16,634 nt of DNA from an uncultured Prosthecobacter sp. (lineage in GTDB: Bacteria > Verrucomicrobiota > Verrucomicrobiia > Verrucomicrobiales > Verrucomicrobiaceae), in NCBI GenBank assembly GCA_947523045.1, contig CANNUR010000042.1, positions 1-16,634 on the forward strand, in the 5' to 3' direction. The position numbers were made by a program, and so were the translations under genes. Numbering within the stretch: the first letter of the stretch is position 1; each line of letters begins with the position of its first letter. Shown here in pieces: positions 7,754 to 13,021 of this stretch. The notes beneath the pieces are model-generated. The model made no database searches. It was given only the letters and a program-made list of their open reading frames with translations, and was not told the origin of the DNA.

Positions 7754-8167
7754 ATGAAAACGATGCCTGACACGACTCAGGCGGCCTCGTTTCAACAGAC
7801 CGCCAGCGCGGACGTTCCCGCCCGCTTCATCAACCGCAACCTCCACCGCCTCTGGCAGACGCGCCGGCTGCAGGCCACCCTGCTGCGCCCCTTCCGCCGG
7901 ATCCTGCACCCCCTGCTGGTCTGGCTGCGCCGCGATGCCCTGCATCTCGGCAACACGCCGCCGGCCAGCCTGCGCCGGGTCGGCTGGGAATCGCTCGCGC
8001 TCGGGCTGCTGCTCGGGCCGCTGGCCTTCCTGATGCTGCTGCCCCTGCTGCTCCTGCTCTTCCCCGCCGCGCTGCTGATCGGCCTGGCCGGGGTCGCCGC
8101 CGCGACGCTGCAGGCCGACGCCGAGGAAGCCGAGCATCACAGCCTGGCCTGGCACGCCCTGCATTGA
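7754..8167 (+). CDS. Small unknown membrane protein
   Basis: A 137-residue protein that I do not recognise. The first 75 residues are polar, with an Arg-rich stretch containing amphipathic helices (RNLHRLWQTRRLQ, LLRPFRRILHPLLVWLRR). Residues 79-119 are strongly hydrophobic (LALGLLLGPLAFLMLLPLLL onwards), enough for one long or two short membrane helices. It ends in a short acidic, His-containing tail (ADAEEAEHHSLAWHALH). The codon use and GC-rich third positions match its neighbours, supporting a real gene. The ATG at 7754 is preferred, with ATG 7763 an alternative. It is divergent from xth and convergent with ilvC, so it is monocistronic. The positive-inside rule suggests the N-terminal part is cytoplasmic. 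No function is inferred. Confidence 0.65.
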   Translation: MKTMPDTTQAASFQQTASADVPARFINRNLHRLWQTRRLQATLLRPFRRILHPLLVWLRRDALHLGNTPPASLRRVGWESLALGLLLGPLAFLMLLPLLLLLFPAALLIGLAGVAAATLQADAEEAEHHSLAWHALH

Positions 8168-8180
8168 GGCGACCGCGGCC

Positions 8181-8214
8181 AAAAAGAAGGGCGCGGGCCT
8201 TGCGGCCCGCGCCC
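8181..8214 (-). terminator. Intrinsic terminator of ilvC
   Basis: Read on the minus strand, a perfect 11-bp GC stem (GGGCGCGGGCC / GGCCCGCGCCC) with a GCAA tetraloop is followed directly by TTCTTTTT. It lies 35 bases beyond the ilvC stop, a textbook Rho-independent terminator. Read on the plus strand there is no T-tract after the stem, so it is directional, though the stem could still protect the 3' end of the convergent transcript. Confidence 0.88.
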
Positions 8215-8249
8215 GGAGGAGCGTGTTGTCGCGGCCGGGCCGCGGCGAA

Positions 8250-9278
8250 TCACTCGTAGCTGGCCTGCTGGCCCTTGGTCTCGCGCTTCTTGATCCAGGG
8301 CATGAGCGCACGGAGGCGGGCGCCGGTCTTCTCGATCGGGTGCTTCTCGCCGTCCTTGAGCAGCTTGTTGTAGGTCTTGTAGCCGGTTTCGTACTCCTTG
8401 ACCCATTCCTTGGCGAACTTGCCGGTCTGGATGTCCTTGAGCGCCGCCTTCATGCGCTTCTTGACGCTGGCGTCGATGATTTTCGGACCGACCTTGACGT
8501 CGCCCCACTTGGCGGTCTCGGAGATCGAGAAACGCATGCCGGCGATGCCAGCCTCGTTCATCAGGTCGACGATGAGCTTGAGCTCATGCAGGCACTCGAA
8601 GTAGGCCATCTCGGGGGAGTAACCGGCTTCGACGAGGACTTCAAAGCCCGCCTGGACGAGGGCGCTGGTGCCGCCGCAAAGGACGGTCTGCTCGCCGAAC
8701 AGGTCGGTTTCGGTCTCTTCCTTGAAGGTGGTCTGGATGACGCCGCCGCGGGTGCCGCCGACGCCGTGCGCCCAAGCCAGGGCGATCTGCTTCGACTTCT
8801 TGCTCGGGTCCTGGTGGATGGCGATCAGGGCGGGCACGCCCTTGCCTTCGGTGTACTGGCGGCGGACGATGTGGCCCGGGCCCTTCGGGGCGACCATGAT
8901 GACGTTGACGTCCTTCGGCGGCACGATGGTCTTGTAGTGAATCGCGAAGCCGTGCGAGAACAGCAGGGTCTTGCCCTTGCTCAGGTTGGGGGCGATGTCC
9001 TTGTTGTAGCAGGCCGGGATCTTGGTGTCCGGGACGGCGACGAAGATGACGTCGGCCAGCTTCACGGCTTCACCGGTGTCGTAAACCTTGAACCCCTTCT
9101 CCTTGGCGACCTGGCGGCTCTTGCTGCCGGGATACAGGCCGATGATGACATTCACACCGCTTTCCTTGAGGTTGAGGGCGTGGGCGTGGCCCTGCGAGCC
9201 GAAGCCGATCACGGCGCAGGTTTTGCCTTTGAGCGGCGCCAGGCTGGCGTCCTTTTCAGTGTAGATTTTGGCGGGCAT
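8250..9278 (-). CDS. ilvC: Ketol-acid reductoisomerase, class I (NADP-type)
   Basis: A 342-residue cytoplasmic enzyme of valine, leucine and isoleucine synthesis. It isomerises and reduces acetolactate or acetohydroxybutyrate using NAD(P)H and Mg2+. The Rossmann motif GFGSQG is at 25-30, followed by HAHALNL, and the cofactor loop LYPGSKSR is at 48-55. His109 lies in SHGFAIH, followed by MVAPKGPGH. Metal ligands are Asp192 and Glu196 in DLFGEQ, and Glu228 and Glu232 in FECLHELKL; Ser253 lies in SISETA. The length fits the short class I form. The cofactor loop has Tyr where many class I enzymes have Arg but keeps both Ser positions that contact the NADPH phosphate. The start is set by MPAKIYTEKD; a much longer open frame upstream is antisense to the M23 gene. 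ilvB, ilvH and leuA are not adjacent, so the gene is monocistronic with its own terminator. Confidence 0.96.
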   Translation of the reverse strand: MPAKIYTEKDASLAPLKGKTCAVIGFGSQGHAHALNLKESGVNVIIGLYPGSKSRQVAKEKGFKVYDTGEAVKLADVIFVAVPDTKIPACYNKDIAPNLSKGKTLLFSHGFAIHYKTIVPPKDVNVIMVAPKGPGHIVRRQYTEGKGVPALIAIHQDPSKKSKQIALAWAHGVGGTRGGVIQTTFKEETETDLFGEQTVLCGGTSALVQAGFEVLVEAGYSPEMAYFECLHELKLIVDLMNEAGIAGMRFSISETAKWGDVKVGPKIIDASVKKRMKAALKDIQTGKFAKEWVKEYETGYKTYNKLLKDGEKHPIEKTGARLRALMPWIKKRETKGQQASYE

Positions 9279-9325
9279 GGAATGAGTTGGGTCTGTTAGG
9301 AGGGCAAACAAGTTGCTGCATGGGT

Positions 9326-9361
9326 GGGGGCTGGTCAAGGGAGAGTTACCGGCCAGCCCCC
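9326..9361. promoter_or_regulatory. Strong inverted repeat in the ilvC / M23 peptidase intergenic region
   Basis: GGGGGCTGG (9326-9334) pairs perfectly with CCAGCCCCC (9353-9361) and can extend to 11 pairs with one G-U, around a 14-base loop. It begins 47 bases upstream of the ilvC ATG and ends 34 bases upstream of the M23 ATG. On the minus strand it overlaps TTGACC (9338-9333), the best -35-like hexamer for ilvC, although no good -10 follows. It may be an operator shared by the divergent genes, or a leader hairpin of one of them. No terminator-like T-run follows on either strand. Confidence 0.45.
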
Positions 9362-9395
9362 GCCAGAAAGCCGCTGCGACGGCCGTAGATGGCAC

Positions 9396-10877
9396 ATGCC
9401 CCCGCGTTTTTGGTTCGCCCCGCTCCGCCTGCTGCCCCTGCTCGTCACCGCCACCGCCCTGTCGGCGAAACTGCCGGAACCGACCCGCCAACCCCTGCAC
9501 CGCAGCCTGGACCTGGCCCTCGGCGAGACCGCCGAGGTGACGCTGAACGACGGCAGCACCGCGAAGGTGCGCCTGCTCGACCTGGAGGAACGGGTCGATT
9601 CGATGAGCGCCGCCGTGCGCGCGGCGCGGGTGCAGGTCGAGGTCAACGGCACCACCGGCTGGGTCGACAGCGCCAACTACCATCTGCCGGTCGCCCTCGG
9701 CGGAGTGCAGATCGACTGTCCGATCACGCGCGGGTACAACGCCAACTCCGGCCAGGATTCCTGGGGGCTGAAAAAGGACGCACGCCTGCGCCTCTGGCCG
9801 GCGGATTCGCCCTGGATCGAGCCGGACCTCTTCACCCTGCCGGCCCGCCAGCGCTGGTTCGCCAGCAGCACCCAGTTCAGCAACGAACCCACCTATGTGG
9901 ATGGCGGCGACCGCCCCGACCGCACGAAGATCTACTACCACAACGACCTCGATTTCGGTGGCTGCGAGGGCCTGGTCGAGGTGGTGGCCGCCACCGACGG
10001 GCTGGTGGTCAGCGTCGGCGAAACCGTTCTGCCCGGCACTATCGGCACGCCGGTGCGGCCGCGCTACGACGTGGTGTACGTGCTCGACGAGCGCGGCTGG
10101 TTCTACCGCTACAGCCACCTGCACACGATCGACCCGGCCATCCAACCCGGCATCCGCCTGCGCCAGGGCCAGAAACTCGGCCTGCTCGGCAAGGAGGGCG
10201 CCAGCGGCGGCTGGTCGCACCTGCACTTCGGCATCCAGAGCCGCCAGCCCTCGGGCGCATGGGGCACCGAGGAAGCCTATGCCTTCGCCTGGCAGGCCGC
10301 CCTGCGCGAGCAGCAGCCGGCCGTGGTCGCCGTGGCGCACCCGCACCACTTCGTCCGCGTCGGCGAACCGCTGGTGCTCGACGGCACCAAGTCCTGGGCC
10401 GCCGCCGGCGTGGCCAGCCATGCCTGGACCTTCACCGACGGCGCCACCGCCACCGGTGCGCGCGTGGAACGTCGCTACGATCGCCCCGGCCAGTTCAGCG
10501 AGATCCTCAAGGTCACCGACACGCAGGGCCGCGCCGCTTACGATTTCGCGGTGGTCCAGGTCATCGGCGACACCACGCAGATTCCTCCGTCGATCCACGC
10601 CACCTACGCGCCTTCGCTGGGCGTGCGCGTCGGCGACGAGCTGACCTTCAAAGTCCGCGTCTTTCGCTCGACCGGCGGCGAGACCTGGGACTTTGGCGAC
10701 GGCAGTCCGCCCGTGCAAACCCGGTCCGATGGCAACGCCAAGGCGCTGGCCAAGGATGGCTACGCCGTCACCAGCCACCGCTTCGCCAAGCCCGGCGATC
10801 ACCGGGTGCGAGTCGAGCACGTCAACGCGCGCGGCGAAAAGGCCGTGACGCACCTGTGGGTGCCGGTGGCGCCGTGA
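9396..10877 (+). CDS. Secreted M23-family metallopeptidase with two PKD-like domains
   Basis: A 493-residue exported protein, probably a peptidoglycan endopeptidase. The signal peptide covers about 1-24 (cleavage near ALSA). An SH3-like or linker region (35-100) and a conserved-looking segment (about 105-145, IDCPITRGYNANSGQDSWG onwards) follow. The M23 LytM-type domain is at about 165-300, with zinc motifs HNDLD (His182, Asp186) and HLH (His275, His277), plus YSHLH at 240-243 aligning with the family's Y-x-H-L region. Two PKD-like beta domains follow, at about 319-390 (SWAAAGVASHAWTFTDG) and 408-490 (WDFGDGS). All four expected metal or catalytic positions are intact, so an active enzyme is likely. 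I took the ATG at 9396 because it begins directly before the signal peptide. The gene is convergent with the phosphoesterase gene, with stops 3 bases apart. Confidence 0.85.
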   Translation: MPPRFWFAPLRLLPLLVTATALSAKLPEPTRQPLHRSLDLALGETAEVTLNDGSTAKVRLLDLEERVDSMSAAVRAARVQVEVNGTTGWVDSANYHLPVALGGVQIDCPITRGYNANSGQDSWGLKKDARLRLWPADSPWIEPDLFTLPARQRWFASSTQFSNEPTYVDGGDRPDRTKIYYHNDLDFGGCEGLVEVVAATDGLVVSVGETVLPGTIGTPVRPRYDVVYVLDERGWFYRYSHLHTIDPAIQPGIRLRQGQKLGLLGKEGASGGWSHLHFGIQSRQPSGAWGTEEAYAFAWQAALREQQPAVVAVAHPHHFVRVGEPLVLDGTKSWAAAGVASHAWTFTDGATATGARVERRYDRPGQFSEILKVTDTQGRAAYDFAVVQVIGDTTQIPPSIHATYAPSLGVRVGDELTFKVRVFRSTGGETWDFGDGSPPVQTRSDGNAKALAKDGYAVTSHRFAKPGDHRVRVEHVNARGEKAVTHLWVPVAP

Positions 10878-10880
10878 GGC

Positions 10881-11864
10881 TTATTTCGCCGCCGGCTTGG
10901 CCGGTTTGCCGGGCGCCGGCGTGTCCGGATCGACGCGGTTTTTCTCGAGCAGCCAGGGGAAGGCACGCAGGGGCTCGGCCGCCGCCGGATCAACCTGCAC
11001 GCGGATCAGGTGCAGGTTGAGGCCGCCGAAGGTTTCGATGCGGGTGAAGTTTTCGATCGTGCGCCCGGTGGCTGAGGTGAGCGGCTTGTCGATGCGGAAA
11101 TAATGGCTGTCGGCATGGAAGAGATACACCGGCTTGCCGTAGCCACGCACCTGCTCGCGCAGGGCCGGCACGAAGTTGGCGAACCCAGTGTCGCGCGGTT
11201 CGCCATGCAGGGTCTCGTGGAAGGGATTCGCCTGCAGGAACAGCACGAGCGCCTTGGCGTCGGCGGCCGCGGCAAAACTGTCGCGCAGCCAAGCCAGCAC
11301 GGCGCGGTCGCGCGCGGCGAACTCGGCCATCGCCGCGGCATTGTCCTCACGCCGGTTGTTGTTGCTGCCGACGACATGCAGGGTGGCAAAGACCAGGCCC
11401 TCACGCTGCCAGCGCTGGTGCTCGACGTAATCCGCAAAGTCCGCCTGCACACTCTGTCGCTCCAGCGGCAGGCTCGTGCGACCCAGGCTGCGCGCCTCGC
11501 CCGGATAAAACAGCCGGCGCACGAAGGCGAGCCGCTCCAGCGGGTCGTAACCTCCCGCCACCGGTGTGTGCGAATCCGTCCATTCGTTGTCGCCCGGCAC
11601 ATAAAACAAGGGCTGCTCGAAGCGGTCGAACCAGGCCTTCACGCGCAGCAGGGAGGCATCGTCATTGAGCATGCGCCCGAATTTGACGTCGCCACAGTGG
11701 ACGCTGAAGGCCGGTGCCGCGCCGTTGGCGGCCTCGATGACGTTTTCGAAGCGACCGGCATCGCCCGGGAAATGGTAGGGCATGCAACCCATGACCAAAA
11801 ACTCAAAGGGTTCCGCGGCGGCGGGCAGGACGGACAGCAGCAGGCAGGCGAGCGAGGTCTTCAT
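10881..11864 (-). CDS. Secreted calcineurin-like metallophosphoesterase
   Basis: A 327-residue exported protein with a signal peptide (about 1-18, ending AAAEP). The fold follows the metallophosphoesterase superfamily: FSVHCGDVKFG (Gly58-Asp59), YVPGDNEW (Asp92, Asn93, Glu94, in the place of the GNHD/E motif), LFLQANPFHE and LFHADSHYF (His250, His254). The first motif, normally D-x-H or, in related exported proteins, GDTPY or GDMPY, reads MGCMPYH here, so the usual metal-binding Asp is Cys27. One metal site may be altered. The C-terminal tail (DPDTPAPGKPAKPAAK) is a low-complexity extension. The start at 11864 is set by the signal peptide; the upstream open-frame extension overlaps the divergent carboxypeptidase. 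Substrate unknown; a phosphodiester or phosphomonoester at the envelope is plausible. Confidence 0.78.
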   Translation of the reverse strand: MKTSLACLLLSVLPAAAEPFEFLVMGCMPYHFPGDAGRFENVIEAANGAAPAFSVHCGDVKFGRMLNDDASLLRVKAWFDRFEQPLFYVPGDNEWTDSHTPVAGGYDPLERLAFVRRLFYPGEARSLGRTSLPLERQSVQADFADYVEHQRWQREGLVFATLHVVGSNNNRREDNAAAMAEFAARDRAVLAWLRDSFAAAADAKALVLFLQANPFHETLHGEPRDTGFANFVPALREQVRGYGKPVYLFHADSHYFRIDKPLTSATGRTIENFTRIETFGGLNLHLIRVQVDPAAAEPLRAFPWLLEKNRVDPDTPAPGKPAKPAAK

Positions 11865-11870
11865 GGCCCT

Positions 11871-11898
11871 GCCATAGAGCGCCGGCCGCCTGTCGCAA
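11871..11898 (-). promoter_or_regulatory. Candidate promoter of the phosphoesterase gene
   Basis: On the minus strand TTGCGA (11898-11893), a 16-base spacer and TATGGC (11876-11871) precede the ATG at 11864 by 6 bases. The hexamer matches are modest (4 of 6 and 3 of 6). As with two other starts in this window, the -10 element would put the transcription start at or next to the initiation codon. Confidence 0.3.
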
Positions 11899-11918
11899 GG
11901 CGATGTTCGCGCGGCGCA

Positions 11919-11948
11919 TTGACAGGCGCGCCGCCACTGGCGCAGACT
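11919..11948 (+). promoter_or_regulatory. Candidate promoter of the DD-carboxypeptidase gene
   Basis: TTGACA (11919-11924, perfect -35) is followed by an 18-base spacer and CAGACT (11943-11948, -10-like). The ATG at 11957 is 8 bases further on, so the transcript would begin within a couple of bases of the start codon. There is no ribosome-binding sequence, which fits a leaderless mRNA. The -35 is strong, the -10 weak (3 of 6). Confidence 0.5.
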
Positions 11949-11956
11949 GGCGGGCG

Positions 11957-12850
11957 ATGCTGCTTCGTATCCTCCTCGCCATGTCCGCCCTCTCCCTGGC
12001 CGCCGCCGACAAACCCGCCGAAGACCTCGCCACACCGCCGGTGGTCACCGCCAAGTCCTGGCTGATCGCCGACCTCGACAGCGGCCGCGAACTGGCCGCG
12101 CACCTGCCCGACGAACCGCGCAAGGCGGCGAGCACGGCGAAGATGATGTGCGCCTTCGTAGTCCTCGAACTGGCGCAGAAGGATCCGGCCGTGCTCGACG
12201 AATGGGTGTCGATCTCCAAGCTGGCCGACAGCACCGCCGGCTCAACTGCTGAACTCAAGGAGGGCGAGCAGGTGCGCGTGCGCGACGGTCTTTACGCCCT
12301 CATGCTGCCCTCGGGCAACGACATGGGCAATGCCTTCGCCGAGCACTTTCATCCGCGCCTCGCGGCCCCCGGCGACGAAACGCCGGCCAGCGCCAAGACC
12401 GCGGCCTCGGCGACCCGCATGAACTTTGTCGCCGAGATGAACCGCACCGCCCAGCGCCTCGGCATGAAGGCCACCACCTACCGGATTGCCTATGGCGACG
12501 GCGGGGAAGCGACCGACTTCACCACAACCGCGCGCGATTTGGTGACGCTGACGCTGGCGGCGCGCAGGCACGCGTTGTTCCGCGAGGTGGTGGCGACCCT
12601 GGAACATCGGGCGGCGATCCGTCTGCCCGCAGGCGGTGAGCGCCAGGCGCTCTGGAAGAACACCAACGAGCTGCTGCAGTTCGCCAACTACGACGGCGTC
12701 AAGACCGGCACCACGCCGAGCGCCGGTCGCTGCCTGGTGGCGACCGGCTCGCACGCCGGCCGCGGCCTCATCGTCGTGACCCTCGGTTCGACCTCCGATG
12801 AAGCACGCTTTGCCGACAGCCGGAACCTGTTCCGCTGGGCCTGGCGGTGA
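11957..12850 (+). CDS. D-alanyl-D-alanine carboxypeptidase (PBP5/6-like, peptidase S11)
   Basis: A 297-residue exported penicillin-binding protein that trims the terminal D-Ala from peptidoglycan stem peptides. The signal peptide spans about 1-17 (MLLRILLAMSALSLAAADK). The three serine-peptidase motifs are intact: STAK (Ser59 nucleophile, Lys62), SGN (Ser119-Asn121) and KTG (Lys249-Gly251). They sit in S11-type contexts (KAASTAKMM, LMLPSGNDM, GVKTGTTPSAG). The protein ends at the catalytic domain, without the C-terminal beta domain and amphipathic anchor of E. coli PBP5. It is therefore shorter and probably soluble in the periplasm or held by its uncleaved leader. The ATG at 11957 is chosen because it begins the signal peptide and fits the promoter just upstream; the ATG at 11903 would lie upstream of that promoter. 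The gene is convergent with the heme protein gene across a repeat-rich gap. Confidence 0.92.
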   Translation: MLLRILLAMSALSLAAADKPAEDLATPPVVTAKSWLIADLDSGRELAAHLPDEPRKAASTAKMMCAFVVLELAQKDPAVLDEWVSISKLADSTAGSTAELKEGEQVRVRDGLYALMLPSGNDMGNAFAEHFHPRLAAPGDETPASAKTAASATRMNFVAEMNRTAQRLGMKATTYRIAYGDGGEATDFTTTARDLVTLTLAARRHALFREVVATLEHRAAIRLPAGGERQALWKNTNELLQFANYDGVKTGTTPSAGRCLVATGSHAGRGLIVVTLGSTSDEARFADSRNLFRWAWR

Positions 12851-12865
12851 GGGGGCGGTGCCCCC
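12851..12865 (+). terminator. Short GC hairpin directly after the carboxypeptidase stop
   Basis: GGGGGC (12851-12856) and GCCCCC (12860-12865) form a perfect 6-bp stem with a three-base loop, starting at the base after the TGA stop. The following sequence (ATTTCAGATC) is only mildly T-rich, so it is a weak intrinsic-terminator candidate. Confidence 0.4.
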
Positions 12866-12907
12866 ATTTCAGATCGCAGATTTCAGATTTCGGATTTCGG
12901 ATTTTCC
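12866..12907. repeat. 7-bp tandem repeat tract (ATTTCRG)n
   Basis: Six consecutive 7-base units are visible: ATTTCAG, ATCGCAG, ATTTCAG, ATTTCGG, ATTTCGG and a decayed ATTTTCC. The tract is AT-rich inside a GC-rich genome and lies in the convergent gap between the carboxypeptidase and heme-protein genes. Read as protein on the minus strand it gives strings like NPKSEI, which I remember from intergenic regions of PVC genomes. That recollection is not proof of a shared family. Replication slippage of the 7-base unit is the simplest origin. Confidence 0.75.
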
Positions 12908-12937
12908 GCGCTCTAGTCTTTGGGTTGACGGCGGGCG

Positions 12938-13021
12938 GTAGGCGCCTTCGCCAGAAGGCGGGGCTTTGAGGGCACAGGACGTCGTTCCTCCCAAGCCCCG
13001 CGCTGTGGCCAGCGCGCCTAC
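12938..13021. repeat. Compound inverted repeat with a side-hairpin in each arm
   Basis: Outer arms at 12938-12966 and 12993-13021 (29 bases each) pair at both ends: GTAGGCGC with GCGCCTAC, and CGGGGCTT with AAGCCCCG. The middle of each arm does not pair with the other arm but folds on itself. CGCCTTC-gcca-GAAGGCG lies in the left arm and GCGCTG-tggc-CAGCGC in the right. The result is a cross-shaped or cloverleaf-like fold. The two side stems have different sequences but the same architecture. The 26-base centre (12967-12992) contains a further small hairpin (AGGA..TCCT). The right arm's CTA (13018-13020) is the TAG stop of the heme-protein gene. Confidence 0.8.

Noticed and set aside
8250..10853. 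An 867-codon minus-strand open frame extending ilvC far upstream
   Set aside because: The upstream part is antisense to the well-supported M23 peptidase gene and encodes no recognisable family. Ketol-acid reductoisomerase begins at 9278. Long antisense frames are expected at this GC content.
9389..11020. A 543-codon plus-strand open frame across the M23 gene
   Set aside because: It is Arg/Pro/Gly-rich, has no family features, and is an alternative frame of the M23 gene that has intact zinc motifs. It also runs antisense into the phosphoesterase gene.
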